NCBI RefSeq assembly: GCF_003944835.1
Contig: NZ_RWIV01000001.1
Location: 690,001 to 754,000 of the forward strand
DNA: 64,000 bases
Direction of reading: 5' to 3'
Source: Bacillus sp. HMF5848
GTDB lineage: Bacteria; Bacillota; Bacilli; Bacillales; HMF5848
This document shows, piece by piece, positions 54,209 through 63,545 of this stretch (position 1 is its first letter; each line of letters opens with the position of its first letter). The notes beneath the pieces were generated by a model. That model worked only from the letters and a program-made list of their open reading frames with translations. It searched no databases and had not been told where the DNA came from. Made by a program: the position numbers and the translations under genes.

Positions 54209-55438
54209 TTATATAGGTAATATAATGCTAAATGTAGTACCTTTGTTAAGTTCGCTAGTAATCTTCATTTTTCCATCATGGTCTTCAATAATTTTTTTTG
54301 TGACCATTAACCCTAATCCATTTCCATTTTCTTTTGTTGTGTAAAACGGCTCGCCTAATTTTTCAATAACGTCATGCGCCATACCGTACCCCTCATCTTT
54401 GATGCTAATTGCAATGGACGTTTGGTCGTAAGGTTTTACTTCAATAACAACTTCTCCCCCATGTGGCATGGCCTCAATCGCATTTTTAATTAAATTAATA
54501 AAAACTTGTTTCATTTGGTTTTCGTCACAGAGTACAGTTGGTACGTCAGCATGTAGTTTTGTACTAAGGGAGATGTTACATGCTTTTGCCTGTTGTTCCA
54601 GAATAGACGTTACATAATATATAATCTCGCCTATATTATTTTTTTCTGAATTAATTGCCTTAGGCCTTCCGAGCAACATTAATTCACTCACAATGTCATT
54701 AATTCTATCTATCTCCTGAATCATAATTGGATAATATGTATCATTCCCTGTTTTATTTTCGTTAAGAAGCTGGGTAAATCCTTTTAATGCTGACAATGGA
54801 TTTCGTATTTCGTGACCAATTGCAGTTGCCATTTTTCCAATAACGGCTAGCTTTTCAGATTGACGAAGCTCCTCGTGAGTAGCTGTTAGAGTATGTAAAT
54901 ATGAAGAAAAGCGATTTAAAAGAATATAAGCTATAGCTGCTAAAATCGTTAACAGAATAATAGGTAAACCTACGACCGGTTCTTTTAATATTAAACCTAA
55001 CAGTGCATATTTAATAACGATTCCAATATTCACAAACCAGAAATATTTTTTATTTATAAAAAGGGGAGCAAATAATACTATAAAAGGTTCTATTGCGTTC
55101 CCACTTCTGAACATATCACTATTATCATAATATTTAAGTGCGTGATGAATTAAATCTATTACCAGAAAGGTAGTGATGTACAAGTATTTTACAGAATACA
55201 CTTTATTCTTTTTATTTATTAAATAGACCGATATAGGAAGTATAGCTAGAAGGATTATATATAACCAAATACCTAAGCCTTTACCCGTATAAGGCAGTTC
55301 TGGCACTAAAAGATTTTGGTCTATAAAGTAATAAATAATGTCATATCCAAAATAAATAATGTAAAACAAGATAATAAATAGTTTAAGAGCTTTTATCTCC
55401 TCATTTATTAAAGCTGTATTTTTTGGGGGATTATTCAT
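54209..55438 (-). CDS. Sporulation-kinase-like sensor histidine kinase
   Basis: 409 residues: about six membrane helices (25-190), then a HisKA domain with the phospho-acceptor in GKMATAIGHEIRNPLSALKGF (abridged), and an HATPase_c domain with N box NLIKNAIEAM, G1 DEGYGM, F box PFYTTKENG and G2 GLGL. The polytopic sensor with a short HisKA resembles KinB of B. subtilis, which feeds the Spo0 phosphorelay; no response regulator is adjacent, fitting an orphan phosphorelay kinase. ATG after GAAGGAAGG. Confidence 0.8.
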   Translation of the reverse strand: MNNPPKNTALINEEIKALKLFIILFYIIYFGYDIIYYFIDQNLLVPELPYTGKGLGIWLYIILLAILPISVYLINKKNKVYSVKYLYITTFLVIDLIHHALKYYDNSDMFRSGNAIEPFIVLFAPLFINKKYFWFVNIGIVIKYALLGLILKEPVVGLPIILLTILAAIAYILLNRFSSYLHTLTATHEELRQSEKLAVIGKMATAIGHEIRNPLSALKGFTQLLNENKTGNDTYYPIMIQEIDRINDIVSELMLLGRPKAINSEKNNIGEIIYYVTSILEQQAKACNISLSTKLHADVPTVLCDENQMKQVFINLIKNAIEAMPHGGEVVIEVKPYDQTSIAISIKDEGYGMAHDVIEKLGEPFYTTKENGNGLGLMVTKKIIEDHDGKMKITSELNKGTTFSIILPI

Positions 55439-55748
55439 GGCGATTTTCCTTCCTTCATAAAACTCTCTAAAATCTTAAAAATAAGCAGGACTATTATACT
55501 ATTACCCTTCATATTATACACTTCTTTTTAACTATGAAAATACATTTTTCGACATAATATTTATATCCACTTAGTTATAGCTGATTATCTTTAGGGAGAA
55601 ATGTAGCTCAACACTCTGATGAGTGGTTAGACCTCCACAATCCAAATTACAATTTATTGAGAATATTGTCTCTTATTGTTATTTGCTGATATTATATCTT
55701 CTTTTTAGGAAAAAATATACAGTTCACAAGTTTGAAACAAAAATCAGG

Positions 55749-55765
55749 TTGACCGTTGTGGTCAA
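55749..55765 (+). promoter_or_regulatory. TetR operator 1 over the promoter -35
   Basis: TTGACC-GTTGT-GGTCAA perfect dyad. Its left half is also the -35 box of a promoter with TACAAT at 55773-55778 (18-base spacer). Confidence 0.75.
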
Positions 55766-55782
55766 AGAGCATTACAATTATA

Positions 55783-55799
55783 TTGACCACATTGGTCAA
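55783..55799 (+). promoter_or_regulatory. TetR operator 2 at the transcription start
   Basis: TTGACC-ACATT-GGTCAA perfect dyad with the same arms as operator 1, centred 34 bases downstream, over the predicted start. Confidence 0.75.
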
Positions 55800-55820
55800 C
55801 TTTTGAGAGAAGGAGATATC

Positions 55821-56444
55821 ATGGTATCTAAATTTTTAAATATTGACCGAAAAAAACAAACTCGAATTCTAAATGCTGCTATGAAGGAATTTGCTCTGAA
55901 AGGCTATACCAATGCTTCTACCAATGCCATTGTAAAAGAGGCAGGGATCTCTAAAGGATTGCTGTTTCACTATTTCACGAACAAAAAAGACCTGTATTCG
56001 TTTCTTACACAGCATACGATTACTATTATTATGGACGAATTTTTAAATGGCATAAACCTTTCTGAAAAGGACATCTTTCAGCGGTTAAAGGATGCTTCGC
56101 AGCTAAAAATGAAGCTACTTATGCAATATCCTGACATAATTAAGTTTTTAATTTCTATCCAAGTAGAAACGGCATCAGAGGTCATTGATGATATCCGCGA
56201 AATCACAAAGCAAATGAGAGAGCTTGGAATGGATAAACTTTACCAAGACTTTGATGTGACACTATTTCGAGAGGATATTGACATAGGGAAAGCACTTAAC
56301 ATTATTAACTGGAGTTTAGAAGGGTATAGTGAGCAAATGCTTCAAAAAATCAAGTTAACAGGTAAACAGGATCTCGATTTCTCAGAGGCATTCGACGAAG
56401 TTGACCAATATATTGATATTTTGAAAACATCCTTTTATAAATAG
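55821..56444 (+). CDS. TetR/AcrR-family transcriptional repressor
   Basis: 207 residues. The N-terminal HTH reads RILNAAMKEFALKGYTNAS, TNAIVKEAGISKGLLFHYF, TNKKDLY, a typical TetR domain; the C-terminal ligand domain is helical. It likely binds the two TTGACC-N5-GGTCAA dyads just upstream and represses itself and the ABC exporter genes that follow. ATG 55821 is preceded by AAGGAGATATC; longer frames upstream lack a ribosome site and run through the operators. The next gene begins 12 bases after its stop. Confidence 0.88.
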   Translation: MVSKFLNIDRKKQTRILNAAMKEFALKGYTNASTNAIVKEAGISKGLLFHYFTNKKDLYSFLTQHTITIIMDEFLNGINLSEKDIFQRLKDASQLKMKLLMQYPDIIKFLISIQVETASEVIDDIREITKQMRELGMDKLYQDFDVTLFREDIDIGKALNIINWSLEGYSEQMLQKIKLTGKQDLDFSEAFDEVDQYIDILKTSFYK

Positions 56445-56456
56445 GAGGCTAGGCAT

Positions 56457-57341
56457 ATGTACGCAATTGAAATTAATAATTTAACGAAAAGCTATGGCAA
56501 GGCTCGTGGGATTTCTGATGTAAGTTTTCAAGTCGAAGAAGGGGAAATTTTTGGGTTTATCGGCCCAAATGGCGCAGGGAAATCAACAACAATCCGTACA
56601 CTATTATCGTTAATTTATCCTACTAGTGGCAGTGCGAAAATTTTCGGAAAGGATATATTAGAGCATAGTGATGAAATAAAAAGGGAGATTGGCTATTTAC
56701 CTTCTGAAGTATTTTACTATGACAACATGAAGGTCATCGACCTTTTAAAATATTCGGCTAGCTTCTATAAGAAAGATTGTAGTAAACGTATGAAAGAGCT
56801 TGCTGAAATCCTTGAATTAGACCTTACTAAAAAAATTGATGACCTTTCTTTAGGAAACAAGAAGAAAGTAGGGATTGTACAGGGCCTTCTACATGAACCA
56901 AAGCTAATTATCTTAGATGAACCTACGAGCGGATTAGACCCACTTATGCAGCAAAAGTTTTTCGACTTACTTCTAGAAGAGAATAAGAAGGGCGCTACGA
57001 TCCTATTTTCGTCTCATATACTAAGCGAGGTGCAGCGTTTATGTGATAGAGTTGCCATTATCAAGGAAGGCAAGATAGTACAAGTAGAGAAAATTAGCGT
57101 GTTAAAAAAAGATACGTATAAGAAGTTCAAATTAGAAACGAAAGAAACTATCGCAAATGAGTACTTAAATATACCAGGCGTTAATCAACTAATAATAGAT
57201 GGTCAAGCGATTCAATTCATTTATAAAGGGGACATCAACACGATTATTAGAAAGCTCTCCGAGATTAATATGGTAAATGTATGGGTAGAGGAGCCTACGT
57301 TAGAGGAAATCTTCATGCATTTCTATGAAAAGGAGAAATAA
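56457..57341 (+). CDS. ABC exporter ATP-binding protein
   Basis: 294 residues with Walker A GPNGAGKST, signature LSLGNKKKVGI, Walker B LIILDEPTSGLDP and the H-loop SSHI. It is the multidrug/bacitracin-type ABC-2 ATPase and should energise the three permeases encoded after it. ATG after GGAGGCTAGGC. Cargo unknown: drugs, peptides or lipids are possible under TetR control. Confidence 0.88.
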   Translation: MYAIEINNLTKSYGKARGISDVSFQVEEGEIFGFIGPNGAGKSTTIRTLLSLIYPTSGSAKIFGKDILEHSDEIKREIGYLPSEVFYYDNMKVIDLLKYSASFYKKDCSKRMKELAEILELDLTKKIDDLSLGNKKKVGIVQGLLHEPKLIILDEPTSGLDPLMQQKFFDLLLEENKKGATILFSSHILSEVQRLCDRVAIIKEGKIVQVEKISVLKKDTYKKFKLETKETIANEYLNIPGVNQLIIDGQAIQFIYKGDINTIIRKLSEINMVNVWVEEPTLEEIFMHFYEKEK

Positions 57342-57344
57342 TAT

Positions 57345-58142
57345 ATGAATATATATCTGCATGAGTTAAAGGCGTATAGAAAATCAACCATCATTTGGAC
57401 ACTGTCACTAATAGGGATTGTTGTCTTGTTTTTATCGATGTATCCTTCCATTGCAAAGGATGCTGAGCAGTTTAGTAAATTACTAGAGGATTTTCCCGTT
57501 GAAGTGAGAAAAGCGATCGGCCTATCACTCGATAGTTTTTTCAGTGTAATTGGATTTTTCTCTTATGGATTTCTTTATGTAAAACTTGCGGGGGCTATAC
57601 AAGCAATGAATCTTGGAACCTCTATTTTATCAAAGGAAACGAGAGAAAAAACAGCAGATTTTTTATTATCAAAACCTGTATCTCGTACAAAAATTGTCAC
57701 ATCAAAGCTTTTAGCAGCCATTACGTCCCTATTTATTACGAATGTGTTCTTTTTAATCACAACATTTGTGATGGTGTCTATCGTAAAAACAAAGGAATAC
57801 GATGGCAATGCCCTATTTATGATTGCTATCACATTACTGTTTATACAATTAATGTTCGTAGCATTAGGGTTTATTACTTCGGTGTTATTTCCAAGGATTA
57901 AGTCGGTTATCTCTGTATCGTTAGGTACGGTGTTTGCTTTTTTTGCGATTGGCATGGTAGGGTCTGCTACAGGTGATGAACCTTTACGCTACATCACACC
58001 ATTTAATTATTATGACACAACGTACATTGCTGAAAATTTAAGCTACGAAATACCGTTTCTAGTGTTAACAGTTAGCTTTTTTATTTTAGCCATCGTGGCA
58101 AGCTACATTATTTATAAAAAGAAGGATGTGTCTGCTCTTTAA
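57345..58142 (+). CDS. ABC-2 type permease, paralog 1
   Basis: 265 residues, six membrane helices. It starts NIYLHELKAYRKSTIIWTLS and has EKTADFLLSKPVSRTKIVTSKL, the conserved ABC-2 loop. Follows the ATPase after three bases. Paralog of the two permeases that come next. Confidence 0.8.
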   Translation: MNIYLHELKAYRKSTIIWTLSLIGIVVLFLSMYPSIAKDAEQFSKLLEDFPVEVRKAIGLSLDSFFSVIGFFSYGFLYVKLAGAIQAMNLGTSILSKETREKTADFLLSKPVSRTKIVTSKLLAAITSLFITNVFFLITTFVMVSIVKTKEYDGNALFMIAITLLFIQLMFVALGFITSVLFPRIKSVISVSLGTVFAFFAIGMVGSATGDEPLRYITPFNYYDTTYIAENLSYEIPFLVLTVSFFILAIVASYIIYKKKDVSAL

Positions 58143-58163
58143 TAAGTCAAGAGAGGTGATATT

Positions 58164-58958
58164 GTGAAGCTGTTCATGCATGAGCTAAAATCATATCAAA
58201 AATCACTGTTATTTTGGTGTATTGGTAGCATGTTTCTTGTCATAGCTACGATGACGGAATACGGGACGTATTCTGATAATCAGCAAATTAATGAGTTAAT
58301 TAAAGGGATGCCGAAATCATTACAGGCTTTAATTGGATCTGGAGATTTAGATTTGTCCAAGGCTATTGATTACTTTGGAGTTATCTATTTATATTTGTTA
58401 GTCATGGGTGCCATTCATGCTTTGATGCTTGGGGCATCAATCATATCAAAAGAAGAGGCAGAGAAGACAGCGGATTTTCTGTTTGTAAAGCCCATTACAC
58501 GAGCACGTGTAGTCACTATTAAATTAAGTGCTGTTTTTGTAAACATAATCGTGTTTAATTTTGTTACGTTTGCCACGGCATACATGTCAGTACAAATGCA
58601 TACAGATTCAGCAGGTATTTTCCGTGATGTACTGACGTTAATGATTGGGCTGTTACTACTACAGTATCTTTTTATGGGAGCAGGGGCTGCAATTGCGGCT
58701 GGGAAGAAAAAACCGAAGTCTGCGACAGGTATGGGAACAGCTATTGTATTACTGTTATTCATTTTATCTATTCTTATAGATATTAATAGTAGTCTAGAAG
58801 TACTCAAACATGTTAATCCATTTAAGTATTTTGTCGCAAGTGACCTCATTCATGGAGGCGAACTGAACGTTTCGTATGTAATTATAAGTGTACTAGCGAC
58901 AATAATTTTCGTAGTTTTAGCGTATTTAAGTTACAACAAAAGGGATCTACAAGCTTAA
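58164..58958 (+). CDS. ABC-2 type permease, paralog 2
   Basis: 264 residues, six membrane helices, GTG start after AGAGGTGA. It contains MHELKSYQKSLLFWCIG and EKTADFLFVKPITRARVVTIKL, closely parallel to paralogs 1 and 3. More similar to paralog 3 (shared IDYFGVIYLYLLVM / IDYYGVLFLYIAIM and KYF near the end), suggesting a later duplication. Confidence 0.8.
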   Translation: MKLFMHELKSYQKSLLFWCIGSMFLVIATMTEYGTYSDNQQINELIKGMPKSLQALIGSGDLDLSKAIDYFGVIYLYLLVMGAIHALMLGASIISKEEAEKTADFLFVKPITRARVVTIKLSAVFVNIIVFNFVTFATAYMSVQMHTDSAGIFRDVLTLMIGLLLLQYLFMGAGAAIAAGKKKPKSATGMGTAIVLLLFILSILIDINSSLEVLKHVNPFKYFVASDLIHGGELNVSYVIISVLATIIFVVLAYLSYNKRDLQA

Positions 58959-58986
58959 TAGTCAACGAAGGAAGAAGGTACACGTG

Positions 58987-59784
58987 ATGAATCTTTTTAT
59001 AAAGGAGCTAAAATCACATATTAAATCACTTGTTTTATGGTGTATAGGTTTACTGGTTTTTATAGCTGCTGGAATGGGGAAATATGCGGGCTTAGCAACC
59101 GATGATCAATCATTAAATGAACTAATTTTGTCTATGCCAAAGTCGCTGCAAGCAATCATGGGAGCAGGTTCTCTCGATTTAACGATAGCGATAGATTATT
59201 ATGGAGTACTATTTTTATATATAGCCATTATGGTTACTGTTCACGCAGCCATGCTAGGAGCATCAATTATTGCGAAGGAAGAGCGTGATAAAACCGTAGA
59301 GTTTTTACTCGTAAAGCCTATTACTCGCACGAACATTGTAACAGCAAAATTATTAGCTGCTCTTTTTAATGTGATGGTGATGACAGCTACGACTTACATA
59401 GTATCCATTGTGATGGTGCAAATGTATGCCAATGACCAACCCTTCTTAAGGGATATCACCATTTTAACGATAGGCCTGTTTCTTTTACAGCTACTATTTT
59501 TAACAATAGGAGCGGCGCTTGCTGCTACGAAGAGAAATACAAAATCAGCACCAGCCCTAGCAACAGCTATTTTACTGTTATCCTTTATTTTATCGATTGC
59601 CATTGATATGAATAGTAAGCTAGCAGCACTAAAATATATCACACCTTTTAAATACTTCGATGCAAAAAACATGCTTCATGGTGGTGGGATTGAACCTACC
59701 TTTATAGGCATATCAGTTGTAATTATTAGTATATTAATAGTTTTAACATATTATTCGTTTCAAAAGAGAGATATGTATGTGTGA
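58987..59784 (+). CDS. ABC-2 type permease, paralog 3
   Basis: 265 residues, six membrane helices; ATG 58987 is preferred to the GTG three bases upstream because of spacing from GAAGAAGG. Contains IKELKSHIKSLVLWCIG and DKTVEFLLVKPITRTNIVTAKL. Last gene of the TetR operon; a terminator follows. Confidence 0.8.
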   Translation: MNLFIKELKSHIKSLVLWCIGLLVFIAAGMGKYAGLATDDQSLNELILSMPKSLQAIMGAGSLDLTIAIDYYGVLFLYIAIMVTVHAAMLGASIIAKEERDKTVEFLLVKPITRTNIVTAKLLAALFNVMVMTATTYIVSIVMVQMYANDQPFLRDITILTIGLFLLQLLFLTIGAALAATKRNTKSAPALATAILLLSFILSIAIDMNSKLAALKYITPFKYFDAKNMLHGGGIEPTFIGISVVIISILIVLTYYSFQKRDMYV

Positions 59785-59796
59785 AGGGAACAAGAA

Positions 59797-59832
59797 AAAG
59801 GGGTACACCTATAAGTTATGGTGTGCCCCTTA
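59797..59832. terminator. Bidirectional terminator
   Basis: AAGGGGTACACC / GGTGTGCCCCTT stem between the convergent permease and symporter genes. Confidence 0.85.
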
Positions 59833-59860
59833 ATCTGTGTCATTGCTATGTTTGTACGGT

Positions 59861-61099
59861 TTACGACTCTGCTATTGCTTCAGAATAGCTTTCGGCGTGG
59901 CGTTCTTCACCTTTTGCAATCATTAATGCACATGTAGCATCTCCAGTGATATTAACAGCAGTGCGTGTCATATCAAGTAAACGATCTACACCTAAAATGA
60001 GACCAATGGCTTCGACCGGTAAACCAATTGATGTTAATACCATGGATAACATGATAAGGCCTACACCAGGAACACCAGCGGTACCAATACTAGCTAACGT
60101 TGCTGTTAAAACTACAGTCAATAAATCACCCATTGACAAATCAACGGCATATACTTGAGCTATGAATATTGTTGCAACACCTTGCATAATAGCAGTTCCA
60201 TCCATATTAATTGTTGCACCTAATGGCTGAACAAATCCACTTATACTCTTAGGAATATTGAGTTTCTTTTGAGCAACATCCATTGAAACAGGAAGTGTTG
60301 CTGAACTTGATGACGTACTGAATGCCACAGCTAGTGCAGGAGAGAAGTTTTTAATAAACGTAATAGGGTTTGTTTTACCAAACATAGCTACAGCCGAACC
60401 ATACGTAATGACAAGATGAGCAAACAATGCCAATAGAACAATGCCGAAATATTTAGCCATTGCTAAAATAGCATCTATTCCTTGGCCACCAATTGCTACT
60501 GCAATCAATGCGAAAGCACCATATGGAGCAAGCTTCATAATGACACCAACTAGGAACATTAAAATGTCATTTGCTTGATCAAGGAAGTCCACTACAAGTT
60601 TTACTCGCCCTTGTAACTGTGAAATGGCGAAACCAACTAAAATTGAAAAGAATATAACTTGTAGCATATTTCCTTCTGTCATCGCTTCAAACGGGTTTGT
60701 TGGTACGATATTTAATAATGTATCCACGATTGGTGGCGCTTCTTTTCCTTCAAATTGTGCGCCCTCTAACTGAAAATTACCAACTCCTGGTTGGAATAGA
60801 GTAGCAAGACCAATAGCAAGGGTTAGCGCTATTGCAGTTGTTGTTAAAAAGAAAACAATAGTTTTTGTACCAATACGCCCTAATTTTTTAGGGTCTGATA
60901 TACCGGCTGTACCAAGAATAATCGAAACAATTACAATAGGAACTACTAAAAGCTTAATTAAACTAATAAAAATCTTTCCAACAGGACTTAGAATGTACGT
61001 TTCAATAGTGGGATAAGCCTGAGGAGTCACTAAATTCAAGAAAATACCGACAATAATACCGAGGAACATACCTAACAGTATTTTTTTCGTTAAAGTCAT
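59861..61099 (-). CDS. Dicarboxylate/amino acid:cation symporter (DAACS/SLC1 family)
   Basis: 412 residues, eight membrane helices plus two re-entrant loops. The serine-rich loop AFSTSSSSATLPV (HP1) and the NMDGTAIMQG motif (helix 7) are diagnostic of glutamate/aspartate/C4-dicarboxylate symporters such as GltP, GltT and DctA. It imports the substrate with H+ or Na+. Which substrate cannot be decided by eye; the GltP/GltT type is somewhat more likely than DctA. ATG after AGAGGTG. Monocistronic. Confidence 0.88.
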   Translation of the reverse strand: MTLTKKILLGMFLGIIVGIFLNLVTPQAYPTIETYILSPVGKIFISLIKLLVVPIVIVSIILGTAGISDPKKLGRIGTKTIVFFLTTTAIALTLAIGLATLFQPGVGNFQLEGAQFEGKEAPPIVDTLLNIVPTNPFEAMTEGNMLQVIFFSILVGFAISQLQGRVKLVVDFLDQANDILMFLVGVIMKLAPYGAFALIAVAIGGQGIDAILAMAKYFGIVLLALFAHLVITYGSAVAMFGKTNPITFIKNFSPALAVAFSTSSSSATLPVSMDVAQKKLNIPKSISGFVQPLGATINMDGTAIMQGVATIFIAQVYAVDLSMGDLLTVVLTATLASIGTAGVPGVGLIMLSMVLTSIGLPVEAIGLILGVDRLLDMTRTAVNITGDATCALMIAKGEERHAESYSEAIAES

Positions 61100-61349
61100 A
61101 TCATCACCTCTATTAAGTTTTTTGCATAAAGATAATTTATTGAAAATTAAGTTATTGGGCCCGAGGACTATTATAATATACTATATTAGTATTGTCTACT
61201 GCTATAACACAGAAGCCTGTCGAATTATGTCGGTTTTATCAGAATATGTTGATTGTTCAGCTAAAGTGAATTTGTGAAAAACCGCACAAACTAAAGGTTT
61301 TTTAGGGATAATACTTATTCGAAAAAAATTTTTCTTTTTTTGATAAAAA
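61100..61349. other. AT-rich intergenic stretch
   Basis: No ORF with a ribosome site and no clear hairpin; presumably holds the promoter of the symporter gene. Confidence 0.4.
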
Positions 61350-61394
61350 AAAGAAAGTGAAGCGCATTTGTTTAACAAAGCGTTTCACTTTCTA
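61350..61394 (-). terminator. Terminator of the dat gene
   Basis: AGAAAGTGAAGCGC / GCGTTTCACTTTCT stem with a ~14-base loop; A/T tracts on both sides. Confidence 0.85.
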
Positions 61395-61421
61395 CTGTTA
61401 ACATATTGCATATATTAAAAC

Positions 61422-62252
61422 TCACCTTTTATATAAGCTTTGAAATGCTTGATATAAACTATCTTGAATTGGGCTTGATGAAGGAAGGTGAGAATTACCT
61501 ACAGACTTTATTTTCAAAATCTCTGAAACGGTGCTAGTGATAAATGCTTCATCGGCTGTTTCTAACTCGTGGACAGTAAAGGCCCTTTCATGAACAGGGA
61601 TGTCTAGTTGGTTAGCAAGCTGAAAGACTATTGCCCGAGTGATGCCGTGTAGAATGGCATTTGTGGCCGGTGTGGTGATGAGTGCCCCATTTTTAACAAT
61701 AAAGACATTACTACTTGATCCTTCTGTTATGTAACCACTTCGTACGAAGATAGCCTCATCACAATCAAGTTCTATAGCTTTTTGTTTAGCGAGAACATTC
61801 GGAAGTAGATTTAAAGACTTAATATAACAATTTTTCCAGCGCTCATCCTCCGTGATAAGCACGGCTATACCTTGTTGTCTTTTTATAGGGTCGATTTTTC
61901 GCACCGGGCGTATAGTCATGGAGAAACTAGCAGACACATTAGGAAAGGCGTGAATTCTAGGTGCAATCCCACGAGTAACTTGTATATAGATTTCAGCTTC
62001 ATCAATGCTTGCTCTGGTGAGGCCCTCTTCAATGAATTGGTCCATTTCGCTTAAGCTATACGGAAGTTTTAAAGAAATGGCCTCGGCGCTATTTACAAGC
62101 CGTTCTAAATGTTCTTTTAAATAAAAGGGCCGGCCTTCATACACGCGGATAACCTCATAGATTCCATCTCCAAATTGATGAGCCCGCTCTTGAATAGGAA
62201 TAACAGCTTGATTGATATCTACAAATTCACCATTAAAAAATGCAATTTCCAT
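61422..62252 (-). CDS. dat: D-amino acid aminotransferase
   Basis: 276 residues, class IV PLP aminotransferase. IQERAHQFGDGIYEVIRVY near residue 20 and YIQVTRGIAPRIHAFPNV near 100 are typical of D-alanine aminotransferases; the PLP lysine is in CYIKSLNLLPNVLAKQ (about residue 144), and EGSSSNVFIV and LHGITR follow. It interconverts D-alanine and 2-oxoglutarate with pyruvate and D-glutamate, supplying D-Glu for peptidoglycan. ATG start after AGAGGAGA. Single gene with its own terminator. Confidence 0.9.
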   Translation of the reverse strand: MEIAFFNGEFVDINQAVIPIQERAHQFGDGIYEVIRVYEGRPFYLKEHLERLVNSAEAISLKLPYSLSEMDQFIEEGLTRASIDEAEIYIQVTRGIAPRIHAFPNVSASFSMTIRPVRKIDPIKRQQGIAVLITEDERWKNCYIKSLNLLPNVLAKQKAIELDCDEAIFVRSGYITEGSSSNVFIVKNGALITTPATNAILHGITRAIVFQLANQLDIPVHERAFTVHELETADEAFITSTVSEILKIKSVGNSHLPSSSPIQDSLYQAFQSLYKR

Positions 62253-62394
62253 TACGAATTCTCCTCTCTTTCTATATGCTCTTTATTAAGTTAAATCTTA
62301 ATCTCACAAAAAGATAGTATGGAGGCATTACTACACTGGTCTTTTGAGTTTATTGTGTAATAACTTCTCAAACCTTGTGAAAAATTACTAGATT

Positions 62395-62560
62395 GCGTCG
62401 GAAAACGTCGTAATTTGAAGGTGCCTGGCACCGCATTTTCGGCACCTTCCTAAACCTAGTCATACCAAGGGTGCGTAAAATGTCGAGTATTGTCGGTGCC
62501 TGGCACTGGTTCTGGCGCTAATCCTGGCACTGGTCGTTAACCAATTTTCCCTTCGCTGAC
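62395..62560. repeat. Intergenic cluster of GTGCCTGGCAC palindromes
   Basis: GGTGCCTGGCACC at about 62421, GGTGCCTGGCACTGG near 62493 and two more CTGGCAC(T/C)GG motifs, within a 428-base gap. The same motif occurs in the element at 16683-16812. No ORF. Confidence 0.6.
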
Positions 62561-62680
62561 AAGGCACCTGTTGCTTTTCTTAATTATATTACACAATTTC
62601 ACACAATGTTTAGGAAATCCTACCATAATTAATGGTTATTTTTGAGATGTAAAATAAATGAGTGTAGGGAGGAAAAAGAA

Positions 62681-63466
62681 ATGTGGAAAAAGATTATACC
62701 TGGTGCACTTGCGTTACTAGTGTTTGTCCCAGCGATATCGTTGGCGGATAATTATGTGACGAATCAGGCTACGAACGGAAACGAGAAAGCACCGGCTATG
62801 TTCGCTCAAGGGAATGGCTACGGAAGAGGTATGATGGGCGATGATATGGGATTTGGTCGTGGACAAGGTATGATGCATGAAGGATTTGCTCGTGGGAAAG
62901 GTATGATGCATGAAGGATTCGGTCGTGGTATGGGACAAGGTGATTGTAAGTTTGGTGGGCCAGGTATGATGCGCGGTGAGCGTGGAGGCGGTATGTTTGC
63001 TAGTTCAGACAATGTACACAAAGAAATGTATTTGACACTTCTTGTTGAAAAGTACGATGAAGATCAAGCTGACGAGTGGGAAGCAGCTCTAGAGAAACGA
63101 AGCGAGCTAATAGAAGAAATAAAAGCGGCGTTCCCTACTGAAGAGCAGGAAGCCGCACGAGAAGAGCATCAGCAAGCTATGCAAGACTTAAGAGATCGTT
63201 ATGTTGCTGGCGACATTACGAAAGAAGAATTGATCGCTGAGCGCGACAAGTTTAGAGATAGCATACAAGGTCAATTTGCTGATCTTATGGACAGTGAAGA
63301 TATACAGAACTTACGAGATGAAAGGAAAACACTTTATGATGCATTGACAGAGGCTGTTGATGCAGAGGATGCTGCCGCGATAAAAGTAGCACTTACTGAT
63401 TTGCTTGAACACTGCCAAGCGTGGAATGATGTAATAGAAAAAGCATTAAACGATACTGTACAATAA
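62681..63466 (+). CDS. Secreted Met/Gly-rich protein
   Basis: 261 residues with a signal peptide (IIPGALALLVFVPAISLA, cleavage near residue 22). Residues ~45-105 are rich in Gly, Met and Arg with an imperfect repeat GRGxGMMHEGF, one Cys and several His; residues ~110-260 form charged helices (EEIKAAFPTEEQEAAREEHQ, then ITKEELIAERDKFRD). Met- and His-rich repeats suggest metal (copper?) binding, while the helices recall CpxP/Spy-type sensor proteins; both are inference. The ATG at 62681 follows GGGAGG. A response regulator gene follows, so it may be part of an envelope-stress system. Confidence 0.65.
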   Translation: MWKKIIPGALALLVFVPAISLADNYVTNQATNGNEKAPAMFAQGNGYGRGMMGDDMGFGRGQGMMHEGFARGKGMMHEGFGRGMGQGDCKFGGPGMMRGERGGGMFASSDNVHKEMYLTLLVEKYDEDQADEWEAALEKRSELIEEIKAAFPTEEQEAAREEHQQAMQDLRDRYVAGDITKEELIAERDKFRDSIQGQFADLMDSEDIQNLRDERKTLYDALTEAVDAEDAAAIKVALTDLLEHCQAWNDVIEKALNDTVQ

Positions 63467-63492
63467 TGTATGTAACATGTTTATAATGAAAG

Positions 63493-63527
63493 AAAAAGGT
63501 CGTGTCCTGTAACACGACCATTTTCTG
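63493..63527 (+). terminator. Terminator
   Basis: GGTCGTGT / ACACGACC stem with a short loop and ATTTTC tail, between the Met-rich protein and the response regulator. Confidence 0.75.
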
Positions 63528-63545
63528 TTCAAGGATGTGAGTAAT

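Noticed and set aside
55623-55820. N-terminal extension of the TetR gene
   Set aside because: It would cover the promoter and both operators; the start at 55821 has AAGGAG and gives a standard TetR N-terminus.
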